DNA of 64,000 nt from Pardosa pseudoannulata. Taxonomy: Eukaryota; Arthropoda; Arachnida; Araneae; Lycosidae. Below the pieces are notes generated by a model. It was not told where the DNA came from, did no database searches, and saw only the letters and a list, made by a program, of their open reading frames with translations. Positions within the stretch are counted from its first letter, which is position 1. The number at the start of each line of letters is the position of its first letter. A program made the position numbers and the translations under genes. Positions 24,284-36,456 of this stretch are shown here, in pieces. The stretch lies in NCBI GenBank assembly GCA_032207245.1, contig CM063504.1, forward strand, positions 18,601,756 to 18,665,755, given 5' to 3'.

Positions 24284-25880
24284 TTAACCATATGACCACA
24301 CCAACTAAAATATTTCTGAAATCTTTTAAAACTTTATCCATATCATTAATATGGAGTAACTAAGCATATTAAACCAAAATTTTGAAAAAATATTTTTAAT
24401 TGTTAAAGATATTAGCTGTCCTATAAATAGGAAACGGTCCAATACACTACTAAATTTAAGAAATATGACTTACATTTCATTAAGCTTATTCATAGGTGAA
24501 ATTTAGGAAAACATTCAGGCAAAGTCAACATTACATTTAGAGCACAATGGTTGGTTTTTTTCTTGCATTCTTGAACTGGCATCTTCTTTGTCTTTGGGTT
24601 TTTCATAATACATGTTATTGTTCACTTAGATCTCTGTTACTTTGAAAAACCACGTTGCCTGATATTATTCCTTGAAATTGAATTAAAAAAATTGTACAGA
24701 TCTTTTTCTGATAATTTGCTTCATCATATTTTGAAATTTTAAATTGAGCCGTTTCAAAAGAGTTTATGAAAAGTTGCCAGTACAATTTTTTCCCTGTATG
24801 GAGGCAAAATATGTTTCCACATGGGAGTCGAATAAATCTACACCATTACAGTATTACAGTATGAATATCATATCATCAACCATCATGTGGAAGATTTCAA
24901 CTGGAGATTTTCCTGTAACCATGCTTATAATGTTTTCATAATCTCGTGTAGAAATTGAATCACTCGATAATTCAAATTTCGGTTCCCGTTTTACCCACTG
25001 GGGTTTTTTCGGTGCAAGATGACATTCTTTAGATTCATCTGATAAAATTTCAATAGTTCCAGCGGTATCTTGAATTTTAATTCCATCACACATTACTGGC
25101 ATTTCACATTTTGTCGTTGAATCATCTATCTCTTCTTCATCACTAACAGAATCTGGATTAGGAGGAATAATAATAATTTCCGGATCCTCAATTTCCTCAT
25201 CACTTAAAGAATTCATATATTCGAGAGCCTCTTGGGCTGTTAAAAATTTCCGTGGCATTTTTACAGAAGCAAAATGCGGAGTAAAGTATCCAAATTCTTA
25301 GCAGAAAAATATAGAGCTGCACGTAGCACTAAACACTATAAAAATATCAGCTTAGCGTGAAAGTAATAACAAGTTATTTGCAATCCCTAGTTTTCCTGAA
25401 TACAATAGCCATCTATAACCCTTTGTTGAGTCCAGGTGTAACAGGTGTTTATGGTTTTTATTGAAAGATAAGAAAAGAATGTGCGCAAGGAGTGCAATAG
25501 CGAATTCGAGGAAAAATAATCCGATTGGACCGTTGTCCTAATTTTAGGACACTTGTTTATACTTATAAAATACACGTGCAAAATATTTTTTGGACAAAAA
25601 TTTTGATTTATATTATTAGCGCTATATTTAAATTACAAGTAACCTCCACAATGTTTAAAAAATATAATAATAATAAATATAAAATTAAAGATTATAAAAT
25701 AACAATTTTTAAGGGGTTGCTGAAATATAATTTTACAATACAATAAAATTCTTCTTTAAGTTTCTATACTAAAGTGAGTTTATTTTATAGGTGTTTAAAA
25801 GAAAATAAACTCAAAAAATATTTATAACTTTACTATTAAATGGAGTTTTATTTGCTGTCCTAAAACAGCGGTCCAATTAA
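24284..25880 (-). mobile_element. piggyBac deletion derivative inserted in the satellite
   Basis: The element is bounded by TTAA at 24284-24287 and 25877-25880. Neighbouring satellite units contain the same junction text uninterrupted (ggttgtcttcaaaatgcc at about 23893), so both boundaries are set by comparison. Internally, GTCCTAATTTTAGGAC (25535-25550), a left motif gctgtcctataaatagg (about 24417) and a right motif gctgtcctaaaacagcgg (about 25854) are related subterminal repeats. The outermost bases of the two ends do not match well, so one end may be altered. It carries both ends of a transposase gene but not the middle. Confidence 0.75.
24500..25258 (-). pseudogene. Internally deleted piggyBac-type transposase
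   Basis: The N-terminal frame (25258 to 24854, 134 codons) starts MPRKFLTAQEALEYMNSL and is followed by an acidic Asp/Glu-rich stretch, typical of piggyBac-derived proteins. Downstream in another frame come GVDLFDSHVETYFASI (from about 24844), the conserved block that follows the second catalytic Asp region, and PLCSKCN (24530-24547) from the C-terminal cysteine-rich domain. The segment with the first catalytic residues is missing. A stop and frameshifts interrupt the C-terminal part, so no active enzyme can be made. Because the start and end are kept, this derivative arose by internal deletion. Confidence 0.8.
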
Positions 25881-27100
25881 AATGCCATAAAATATGATTG
25901 CAGAATTAAAAAAATTCCGATAGAGTTTATTTTCTTCTATTTCCTATAAATTTCAATTGAAAGGTGTTACTGGAAAATCTTGGCACATATTTACTTCTCT
26001 GAGGTGTAAAAACAGGTAATCCTATCAGTAGATGTGGATATGAAGAGACATTCTCGGGTTGCTCACCACTTACTCACCACCCACTATAAAATACAAAAAT
26101 ATCTAAATAAAACAAATGAATATTTAAACAAATAATTTTCAGACATTAAATTCAAAACAATCTTGGACATTATTTAAATCTTATGTTTTTAAGAAAAACA
26201 ATCTTCAAAACAGTAGTTGACTTTAAAATATCATAGAATATGATTGCAGAACTAAAGTATTTCTGATAGGGTTTAGTTTCTGCTATTTCCTATAAATTTC
26301 AATTGAAAAATGTTACTGGAAAATCTAGGCAATTTTTACTTTCTGAGGTGTAAAAACAGGTAATCCTATCAGTAGATGTGGATATGAAGAGACATTCTCG
26401 GGTTGCTCACCACTTACTCACCACCCACTATAAAATACAAAAATATCTAAATAAAACAAATGAATATTTAAACAAATAATTTTCAGACATTAAATTCAAA
26501 ACAATCTTGGACATTATTTAAATCTTATGTTTTTAAGAAAAACAATCTTCAAAACAGTAGTTGACTTTAAAATATCATAGAATATGATTGCAGAACTAAA
26601 GTATTTCCGTATGGGTTTATATTCTTCTATTTTATGTAAATTTCAATTGAAATGTGTTGCTTTAAAATCTTGGTATGTATTTACTTCTCTGGGGTGTAAA
26701 ACCATGTAATCATTTCAGTAGATGTGGATATGAAGAGCCATCCTTCCTGGGGGGATAAAATGTACGTGAAGAATAGAACATTAACTATGTAAAACAATAT
26801 AAGGTATCATTTAAATCTTATGTTTTTAAAACTACTAAAAAACAATCTTAAACATTTAGGTTGTCATTAAAATATCAAATATGATTGCAGAAATAAAATA
26901 TGACCCAGGGATTTATCAATAAATTCTGATAAATATGATGTTTCTGTTTTCAATAAATTCTGATTAAATAGTATTACATGCTAATCCCTGTACATATTTG
27001 CGGCTCTGAAGTATAAAATCATTGTAATTCTATTGGCTAATGTAGATAAGAGGAAAAAATCCTTCCTGCAGTGCTAAACTGAATATGATGCACATTAATA

Positions 27101-27544
27101 TTTCTGTAAACCTACATTTGGTTTAGCCATGTTATGAGGAACAGGAGAAGACCGGACATGTTATGAGGAGACAGAAAAAGTTTTATAGTTGCCAAACCTA
27201 CGGTTGTAAAAAATTGTATTCCCTAGAAGAAATTTCCTAGAATTGTCCACACTTGCAGTCGTCAAGTAAAAACAAATTCTTTATTTCAACAAATAAGTTC
27301 CAGTCTGGCTAACAGCTGTTCTGTTGGGTCATCATTAGCAGCATCATTTTATTTCACTTCTGAGCAGCATCATTTCATTCTCAACATTGATAGATGAAGA
27401 AGGACCTCAACTACCGTGAATTTTTTTTTAAAAATTTAAATATTTATACATTTAAATATTTTTGGAATTTTAAATTTTTTTCTATATTTATTATCACTAA
27501 AGTTACATACACCATAATAATATTTCAAATTTTGCATTTGCCTT
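27101..27544. other. Unassigned sequence
   Basis: Contains a short direct repeat, gcagcatcatttcat-like, at 27340 and 27365. Nothing else recognised. Confidence 0.4.
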
Positions 27545-27770
27545 CATTGCGTTCACTACTGCCAAGCCGCAGGTATTCTTTTGCAATTTTATTATGGGAG
27601 CACATGTTAGGCAGCCATACATTACTCCCTAAGACATCACAAACATATAAGGTTGTCGTAATTTAGAATCAGGTACCAGGCACAGGATAACCAATCTTGG
27701 TTTGTCACCTCAGGAGGTATCGTATATCCTGTGAAATAATTACAACATTGCTCAGTTTTGCAATATAATA
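27545..27770 (-). repeat. SINE-A body fragment
   Basis: Shares the order caagccgcag, ttatgggagcaca, aatttagaatcagg and acctcaggaggtatcg with the copies at 140-497 and 5730-6053. The tRNA-like head is not recognisable here. Confidence 0.5.
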
Positions 27771-27906
27771 TTTACATTACAGAGAACAAAAGTATCAATA
27801 CATAAACCAAATAATAAGAGACTTAACAACATGAAAAGGCACATATGTGAGGTATAAATTGGGTATTTCTTTAGTGAAATACGTTAGAAGAAAGGTGTAC
27901 TATATA

Positions 27907-29116
27907 CACTCAAAAGCCAAAACATTATGATCACCTGTCAATAACGAGTTGGCCCACCTTTGGCTCACAACACAGCTTTAACCTGCCTTGGCATGGATGC
28001 CACAAGTACTTGGTAGATGGCCGGAGACAGGTTGTACCAGATGTTTCAGCAACGGTTACGCAAATTCGAGATATTGCGAACTGGTGGTCTTTGAACTCTG
28101 AGCTGCAACCCCATGACATCCCAAATGTGTTCTATCGGATTGCGATCCGGTGAGTTAGGCGGCCAGGATATTAAATGGAATTCATCATTATGTTCCTGGA
28201 ACCACTCCAACATAATTTTATCATTGTGACACGGGGCGTTGTCCTGTTGCAACATTCCATTTCCAGTTGGAAAAGAAGAGGCCATGTAAGGGTGCAACTG
28301 GTCCACAATGATGTTCAGATATCCTGTAGCATTCATAATTTGGTCTATCACAAACACGGGTCCAACAGACGAAGAGAACGTCCCCCAAACTTATAATACC
28401 GCCACCACTGGCATGTGTATGACCTACTGTACATTGAGGGAGCAACTGTTGGCATGGAAGACGGCGTATCTTGACAGGGCCATCGGCGTGATGAATGACA
28501 AACCTTGATTCATCTGACCAGGCAACTCTCTCCCACTGATCCATGGACCAGTCGCAATGTTCTCCGGCCCAGCGTAGGCGCAGTTGACAATGACGCTAGG
28601 TCAACAAAGGCACACGAGTGGGACGTTTACTGCATAGCTCAATATCCAACAGTGTCAGCTGAACAGTATAATCCGACACTATTCTACTTGGTCCTGCATT
28701 GTATATTGGGTTGTCAGGTGAGCCGCTGTCTGGCTCCAGGTTTGCTTCACCATGCGAGACAGTCTCCGATGAACTTTTTCTTTGATAGCGTGTGGACGTC
28801 CAACATCATGTCGTCTACCGCTGGTTTCACAGTCATTCATCCACTTTGTATAAGTACTAACAACTGTAAATCGCGAACAACCCAAGAGTAAGGCAGTTTC
28901 GGAAATACTTGTTCCGAGCCTTCGAACCATTACAATCTGGCCTCTATCCAAATCGCTTAGATCCGCAGCCTTTCCCATCACATACAGAAGTAAGTGAAAG
29001 AATGATTCTTCAAACACTCCAGCAGCTGTTAAATACTGCTTTCACCTGATCCCGTACCTTCCAGGCAAGTTCATTGTAAAATGTAGGGATGGCCATAATG
29101 TTTTGGCTCTTGAGTG
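27907..29116 (-). mobile_element. Tc1/mariner transposon, full-length, inactive
   Basis: A 1210 bp element with TA target duplications (27905-27906 and 29117-29118) and inverted ends CACTCAAAAGCCAAAACAT / CACTCAAGAGCCAAAACAT. It holds a single transposase gene on the minus strand that fills almost the whole element. A second, deleted copy is at 53905-54836. Confidence 0.9.
27938..28978 (-). pseudogene. Tc1-type DDE transposase, frameshifted
   Basis: It starts at MGKAADLSDLDRGQIVM, followed by a helix-turn-helix domain (GTSISETALLLGCSRFTVVS). The catalytic motifs are present but in different frames: WSDESRF (first Asp), QQDNAPCHND (second Asp) and SPDRNPIEHIWD (Glu), ending GGPTRY and stop. 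The total span is 1041 bp, the length of a complete Tc1 transposase (about 346 residues), so decay has been mainly by small indels and not large deletions. I count 36 residues between the second Asp and the Glu. The product would cut and paste the element at TA sites; this copy cannot. Confidence 0.9.
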
Positions 29117-29189
29117 TACAGTGTAATGATTAATAATAAAGGAATAATCAAATTCCAAAAAATGCTGAATATTTAATTTTGTATGAATA

Positions 29190-31256
29190 ATTCAAAACTA
29201 TTTTCTATGGAAAATAGTTAATACACGTCTAAAATCATATCTTTGACTGAAATTTATTTAAACAGAATCTCTGCAATGAATGTAGTCGTATCCAATAAAA
29301 AATAAATTGCAATAACGGTGTTCAATTTATGATCAACTAACTACATGAAAATTTATGTATATTCCAAATACATTTACTTTCTCTTTCTACTGAGTTCTGA
29401 GTCATTCCGAACAGCATTGAACTAATCACAAAATAGATGATTTTATAAATAAAACATATTTATAATATACAACATTTCATAGATAATACACATCTATAAT
29501 CTTATTTTTGATTGAAATTTATTTAAGAAGAAGTTTTGCGATGGATATAGACGAATCTATTAAAAACCAGATTGCAATAATAGTGTTCAATTTATGATCA
29601 ACTAACTACAGGAAAATTTATGTACATTCCAAAAACCTTTACTTTCTCTTTCTATTGAGTCCTCGAAATAATCACAAAATAGATGATGTTATAAATAAAA
29701 CACATTTATAATACACAATATTCTATAAATATTACACATCTATAATCTTATCTTCGATTGAAATTTATTTAAGAAGAAGGTCTGCAATGAATATAGATGA
29801 ATCTAATAAAAAATAAATTGAAATAACGCTGTTCACTTTGTGATCAACTAACTACAGGAAAATTTATGTACATTCCAAAAACCTTTACTTTCTCTTTCTA
29901 CTAAGTTTTGAGTCATTCCGAACAGCATTGAACTAATCACAAAATAGATGATGTTATAAATAAAACACATTTATAATACACAATATTCTATAAATATTAC
30001 ACATCTATAATCTTATCTTCGATTGAAATTTATTTAAGAAGAAGGTCTGCAATGAATATAGATGAATCTAATAAAAAATAAATTGAAATAACGCTGTTCA
30101 CTTTGTGATCAATTAACTACAGAAAAATTTCTATATATTCCAAATATTTTCCCCTTTTTTGTATCCTGAGTCATTCGAAAGAGCATCGAAATAATCACAA
30201 AATAAATGATTTTATAAATCAAGCACATTTATAATATACAATATTCTATAAATAATACACATCTATAATCTTATCTTTGATTGAAATTTATTTAAACAGA
30301 AGTTCTGCGATGAACATAGACGAATCTAATAAAAAACAGATTGCAATAACGGTCTTGGGACCAACTAACTACAGGAAAATTTCTAAATATTCCAAATATT
30401 TTCCCTTTCTTTTGTATCCTGAGTCATTCCAAACAGTCTGGAACTAATCACAAAGTAAATCATTTTATAAATAAAGCACATTTCAAATACACAACATTCT
30501 ACAAATAATACACATCTATAATCTTATCTTTGATTGCAATTTATTTAAGAAGAAATTCTACAATGAATATAGACGAATCTAATAAAAAAAATAGATTGCA
30601 ATAACGGTGTTCAATTTGGGACCAACTAACTACAAGAAAATTTCCATATATTCCAAATATTTTCAGTTTCTTTCGTATCCTGAGTTATTCCAAACAGACT
30701 CGAACTAATCACAAAGTAAATGATTTTATAAATAAAGCCCATTGATAATACACAATATTATATAAATAATAAACATCTGTAATCTTATCTTTGATTGAAA
30801 TTTGTTTAAGAAGTTTTGTGATGAATAGAGACGAATCTAATAAAAAATAAATTGCAATAATTGTCTTCAATTTGAAATCAACTAACTACATGAATATTTA
30901 TGTATATTCCAAATTCCTTTACTTTCTATTTCTACTGAGTCCTGAGTCATTCGAAGGAGCATCGAAATAATCACAAAATAAATGATTTTATAAATCAAGC
31001 ACATTTATAATACACAATATTCTATAAATAATACACATCTATAATGTTATATTTGATTGAAATTTATTTAAGAAGTTCTGCAATTAGTATAGACGAATCT
31101 AATAAAAAACAGATTGCAATAACGGTGTTCAATTTGGGACCAACAAACTACAAGAAAATTTCTATATATTCCAAATATTTTTCCCTTTCTTTTGTATAGT
31201 GAGGCATTCCGAATAGCTTCGAACTAATCACAGAGTAAATGATTCTATAAATAAAG
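29190..31256 (+). repeat. Satellite array, about 258 bp unit, eight units
   Basis: The landmark aatcacaaa(a/g)ta starts at about 29423, 29669, 29935, 30193, 30446, 30707, 30969 and 31226 (the last reads aatcacagag), a spacing of 246-266. Other shared blocks are cacatctataatcttat, gattgaaatttatttaa and gatcaactaactac. The array stops sharply at ataaagcc near 31256. It begins right after the Tc1 element. Confidence 0.9.
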
Positions 31257-31924
31257 CCTAGCTTTAGCTAACATAAATTATTTCCGAGTATAATTTGTTT
31301 ACAGTAGAAATACAATTCATATAAATATTACGTAATGCTGTCGGATACATCAACATTTCGACAAAAAATACATGCAATCAAATAGAAAAATGACGATATG
31401 GGTGGTCATGAAATTCCAGTTAAAGAGAAATCTGTGGTAATAATCTACCAACGAAAACGGTGCTGCATAAAGTTATGCCAACCAGTTGTTAATTGGCTTC
31501 CGGATTTTTGCGTTATTTACTTCTTTTGCAGGTTCTGTAGAGATTCAATTTTCTTACTTCTTTCGGCAAACAAGTGATTACCTTAGTGAAAAAGAATTTT
31601 GGAAGTTGAATTTCATCGAAAAAACAGGTCAAGATTTTCACAATTACTTTCGCTTTACCGTGCACTTTTCCTTTAAAGTTAATCCAAACGCTTCACGAAT
31701 TCTCAAAAGAAAAATTTAAATTTCTTTTGATAATTATTTCCTAAGAGGAAAATGAGAATTTTTCGGTTTTCGAAATCCACAACAAAGGGGGCAACTATCC
31801 ATATTTTAATGTCCGAGTGCTGCAAAATAAGAAAACCAACTGAAAAAATGGTTTTCTACGTGTTGATGATTAAATATATTTATAACAGCTACAGGATTCC
31901 TTAAATTGCAAACTTATTCTATAA
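31257..31924. other. Unassigned sequence
   Basis: A 77-codon plus-strand frame (31486-31719) has no known motif. No gene called. Confidence 0.4.
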
Positions 31925-32550
31925 TTAGCATATAGCCCGTCATATGACGGGATTGTAAAGTACCTATGATTCAGGTAAAAAATGGATTGTTTTTTGGCTG
32001 AGAATTATCGTTCTACAAAAATAATCGATTAAAATTATCACATATGTACCTAATCTATTATTTAAGCCAAATATAAAAGAAAATTATTTACGTAATATCT
32101 AAGTTCAGTGATAAAACGTATGGAAATCTTGCAGAAGATATTTTAAGTAATCTAAAATAAATGATTAAATGAGATGGTTAAAGGAATGACGTCATAATGC
32201 TAGAAAAATTGTTATTTTTAACTATTTATTATGTGATGAATTGGAAAATTTAATAGCTTGCTCCTAAAATAGGGCTTGATATAATGGCATTAAATGCTCG
32301 AAAAGGGGGACGAGGTGAATTTCGAACGTTTTAAATATGATAGTATTTTTCTCTGTGATACGACGCTATTCATACCAATATATTTTAGAATCTGATCTAT
32401 AGTTTAGGAAAAAATAAACTTTACTTGCTTTGAATTTTACTAACCCTAAATCATCAAAAATCCAATATGGATGCTCTATATCACGTCCAACCGCTTCATA
32501 AATTCGAGGACAGATAGACAGATAACTTAGGCTATTATTACATTACGAGA
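31925..32550 (-). mobile_element. Non-autonomous Helitron, copy H1
   Basis: Read on the minus strand, the 3' end is hairpin CCCGTCATATGACGGG, then ctatatg and CTAA|T, which fits the Helitron rule of a hairpin about 10 bases before CTRR. The body matches H2 and H3 (gcttaaataatagattagg, gagcatttaatgcc). The 5' end has decayed (tctcgtaatgtaataatag instead of TCCCCTATATAATA). No coding capacity. Confidence 0.75.
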
Positions 32551-32694
32551 AGAAAGTTTAAGTCATAAAAAGTTGAAAAAATAATAAACATTTATTTTAA
32601 AAATAATAAAACAAGTTTGAAAATAATAAAACAACTTTAGGAATAAGAATTTAAAGGAAAAATCAGAAAATATTAAATTAATTAGACATTTAGA

Positions 32695-32800
32695 AAAATT
32701 TGGCTGAGTCGGGGACAGAACCGTCAACCCTAGCAGAACGCTGATCAAATGGGCAGATCCCCTACCGAACGCGCTAGGTCTACACACAATAGAGAAACTA
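32695..32800 (-). repeat. Possible tRNA-derived SINE head
   Basis: The minus strand reads ACCTAGCGCGTTCGGTAGGG (A-box-like), then TAGGGTTGACGGTTCTGTCC about 40 bases on (B-box-like but degenerate). There is no second copy in the window. Confidence 0.3.
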
Positions 32801-32863
32801 ATTAGAGTATATGAGGGACGAGTAAACACAGTCCAGTTTAAATATTACGCTCCACCCTCGCTG

Positions 32864-32924
32864 CTCCTTCTTATTCTATACTAAATTCATATCAAGAATG
32901 AATTTAGTATAGAATAAGAGGGAG
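32864..32924. repeat. Long hairpin, 27 bp arms
   Basis: Arms 32864-32890 and 32898-32924 are complementary at 26 of 27 positions (core TTCTATACTAAATTCAT), around a 7-base loop. The right arm ends where Helitron copy H4 begins. Confidence 0.9.
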
Positions 32925-33107
32925 AATAAGACTTGAAATAATAGCATTAAACGCTCGAAAAGGGGGGATGGGGTGGATTTCGAACTCGCTTTGAATTTTG
33001 CTAACCCTAACTCATAAAAAATCCAATATGGATGCCTGTATCCATTCCAGGTACAACCGCTTCATAAATTAGCGGACAGACAACTTAGGCTATTATTATA
33101 TAGGGGA
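32925..33107 (-). mobile_element. Non-autonomous Helitron, copy H4, 5' fragment only
   Basis: The minus strand starts A|TCCCCTATATAATAATAG at 33107, exactly the 5' terminus of copies H2 and H3, and continues with the shared block tccaatatggatg read in reverse. The 3' two-thirds are missing, and the break lies at the hairpin. Confidence 0.75.
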
Positions 33108-33227
33108 TTGAGTTAGAACTTATAGATTTTTGTTCCATTTCATGCTATGTTGGTTTTATCTATCAGGTAGTTCGTGGGCAAAATTTATGAAATAGACATA
33201 TATGTGTGTGTGAGGTCTGACTTGGAT

Positions 33228-33393
33228 TAGAGTTCTGCGGTCTAGTCTTTTGCAACACGAGGGCTAACGAAACCAAAACCTACAGCTTAAAGCCGATTTC
33301 GAACGGCTACGAACATCCATGCCACAGTGGGATTCGAACCCACAAACTCCGGTACCGAAGGTAAGCACCCTAACCAATCGGCCATCGTTCGGC
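33228..33393 (-). repeat. SINE-B copy
   Basis: The minus strand reads GCCGAACGATGGCCGATTGG (A box), then gtgggttcgaatcccac, an intact B box GGTTCGAATCC in its T-arm context. This is the best-preserved SINE-B promoter in the window. Confidence 0.7.
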
Positions 33394-34589
33394 TTGCTAG
33401 GTTTGAAAAACATAATATTAATAATTTTGGTGTTTGAGAGCAGGAAACGCAGAGCAGTCTTTTAATACAGTTCATGAATCTTTAGTAACTCATTATAAAA
33501 GCACTTGACGGGTAGGGATTGAGAGAGAGCGTCTTAAGAAAGGTTTTTTTCTATTGCAAGTGATCCTAAAAATGGCATAGTTATTAATACAAGTGCGTAT
33601 GTGTACACTTTCTTTCTGACGAAATATACAGTAGCGAAATTTCTATACAGCCCCAGACATCTGAAGCACCATTAAATATAGATTCAATTTCTAGTCCATA
33701 TACTTTATGGCACAGTCTTATTTTTCTTAGTAATCTCTCTTTAGTTCCCAGCACTCCAGGTTTCTTTCTTCTGATGTTTGACTTGAATGAAATTTTTAGA
33801 TACACACAATAGTATCTCAATATATATATTGATACCTGTTTTTTCTCCGAAGCGATTCCTTATCAATCTGCTTCAAATTCCAGAATCCAGTTCTTTTGTT
33901 ATCACGACAAACAGTAGAGCACCCACAAAAGAATCAATTTGTTATGAATGATACGCCTTTTCATTCAAGTGCTTCTTTTTTTCCCGAAAACTTCGATTTT
34001 ACGCGCAGATAGATAAAGACCTAGTTTTTATTTTTCTATAACTCAAGAATGCTAATTCCATCCAGACGAGAAATAATAAAGTTCCTTTCATTTTTTCCTC
34101 TATTCGTTCGAGAACTTTATTTCTCTAAATTCCTTATGCAGCCTAAATTTAAAAATTGGTATCAAGGAAGCACCTTGTTGAAATTTTGAATGCGGTTTTT
34201 TTTCACGCAGTAGTTTGGAATAAAATTGTATTGTTCAGGTGCAACGGAGAATGAAATTTAAATTTATTTCCAGCATCTTACTTCATTTTATGCTATTTCG
34301 TATAGGGGGAGGGATAATAGATGGTTGCTCTGAAGATATTTTGAATTTTATATTTTTCCATTCGAATTTTAAAATTTGGTCCTTCATCTGAGAATAGTTT
34401 ATCATGAATTTCTTCTTTTCTTAAATTTTATACACCCAAATGATTGATTTAAGTTTCAGTGTCGCCTTCAAACTATTTCTTAATTTAAAATTTCTTTTTA
34501 ACAAACCTTGTCATAAACAAAATGGACCTAACATTTATATAAGCATGTTCTTTACACATTATCGAATATTCCGACTGCAGTACATTCCT
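33394..34589. other. Unassigned sequence
   Basis: Nothing recognised on either strand. Confidence 0.45.
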
Positions 34590-35320
34590 TATTTGGTAAA
34601 AGTAACCGTGCCTATGCATATGTTATATGGTTAGGTATGGTTTTAAGAGCTAAAGCTAGTTATTGTATCACATTCTCGTATATTCTCAGACAAATAAATT
34701 TCTTATATAATGAAATATAACTGTACCTATGCGTAAGGTATATGGTTTAGTACGATTTTAAGAGCTAAGATTTAGTTATTACTTCCCATTCTCATATGTT
34801 CTCAGACAAATACATTCCTCATATGATCAAAAATAACTGTAGCATATGAGTAAGGGATATTTTTAGTACGTTTTGAATTAATAAAGTATCGGTTTTTCTG
34901 TACATTCTCATATATTCCCACATTAATACTTCTCATATATATTAAAAAATAAATGTGTCTATGCGTAAGGTATATATATGGTTTGGTAGGGTTTTATGAG
35001 CTAAGGTCTAGTTATTGCTTCACGTTCTGGCATATTCTCAGAAAAAAATATTTCTTATATGATGAAATATAACTGTATCTATCCTTAAGGCATGTAGTTT
35101 AGCACGATTTTAAAAAGCTATGTTTTAGTTATTACATCCCATTCTCATATATTCTCAGTCAAATACATTTCTCACATTATAAAAAATAACTGTAACTTAT
35201 GAGTAAGGGATATTTTTAGTACGTTTTGAATTAATAAAGTATCGGTTTTTCTGTACATTCTCATATATTCCCACATTAATACTTCTCATATATATTAAAA
35301 AATAACTGTGTTTATGAGTA

Positions 35321-35321
<1 letters not shown>

Positions 35322-35356
<35 letters not shown>
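35322..35356. repeat. (AT)n expansion inside satellite monomer C
   Basis: About 35 bases at the position where other C monomers have only tatatata before ggtttggtagg. Confidence 0.9.
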
Positions 35357-35358
<2 letters not shown>

Positions 35359-36399
35359 TTTGGTAGGGTTTTATGAGCAAAGGTCTAGTTATTGCATCAC
35401 ATTCTGGTATAATCTCAGATAAACAAATTTCTTATATGATGAAAGATAACTGTACCTATGCGTAAGGTATATGGTTTAGTACGATTTTAAAAGCTATGTT
35501 TAGTTATTACGTCCCATTCTCATATGTTCTCAGACAAATACATTCCTCATATGATCAAAAATAACTGTAACCTATGTGTAAGGGATATTGTTTAGTACGT
35601 TTTTAATTAGTAAGGTATCGGTTTTTCTGTACATTCTCATATATTCCCACATTAGTACTTCTCATATATATTAAAAAATAAATGTGTCTATGCGTAAGGT
35701 ATATATATGGTTTGGTAGGGTTTTATGAGCTAAGGTCTAGTTATTGCTTCACGTTCTGGCATATTCTCAGAAAAAAATATTTCTTATATGAGGAAAGATA
35801 ACTGTACCTATGCGTAAAGTATACGGTTTAGCGATTTTAAAAGCTAAGTTTTAGTTATTACTTCCCATTCTCATATGTTCTCAGACAAATACATTCCTCA
35901 TATGATAAAAAATAACTGTAACCTATGCGTAAGGGATATTTTTTACTACGTTTTTAATTAGTAAGGATCTGTTTTTCTGTACATTCTCATATATTCCCAC
36001 ATCAGTACTTCTCATATATATTCAAAAATAACTATGTTTATGCGTAAGTTATATATATGTTTTGGTAGGGTTTTATGAGCTAAGGTCTAGTTATTGCATT
36101 ACATTCTCGTATATTCTCAGACAAATAAATTTCTTATATGATGAAATATAACTGTATCTATCCTTAAGGCATGTAGTTTAGCACGATTTTAAAAAGCTAT
36201 GTTTTAGTTATTACTTCCCATTCTCATATGTTCTCAGACAAATACATTCCTCATATGATAAAAAATAACTGTAACCTATGCGCAAGGGATATTGTTTAGT
36301 ACGTATTTAATTAGTAAGGTTTCGGTTTTTCTGTACATTCTCATATTCCCACATTAGTGCTTCTCATATATATTCAAAAATAACTGTGTCTATGAGTAA

Positions 36400-36402
<3 letters not shown>

Positions 36403-36454
<52 letters not shown>
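36403..36454. repeat. (AT)n expansion inside satellite monomer C
   Basis: About 52 bases at the same position within monomer C as the 35322-35356 expansion. Confidence 0.9.

Positions 36455-36456
<2 letters not shown>

Larger units (their letters stand above)
23717..27100 (+). repeat. Satellite array, 382 bp and 344 bp units, interrupted by a piggyBac element
   Basis: The landmark accacccactataaaata starts at 23719, 24101, 26076 and 26420. The first spacing is 382. The second is 1975, which is exactly 382 after removing the 1593 bp insertion at 24284. The third is 344, because a short internal near-duplication (aaatcttatgtttaatg) is missing. Units beyond about 26700 are progressively decayed (for example gattgcagaaataaaat at 26883). 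Confidence 0.85.

Noticed and set aside
28505..28891. Plus-strand open frame of 128 codons across the Tc1 element
   Set aside because: Antisense shadow of the transposase.
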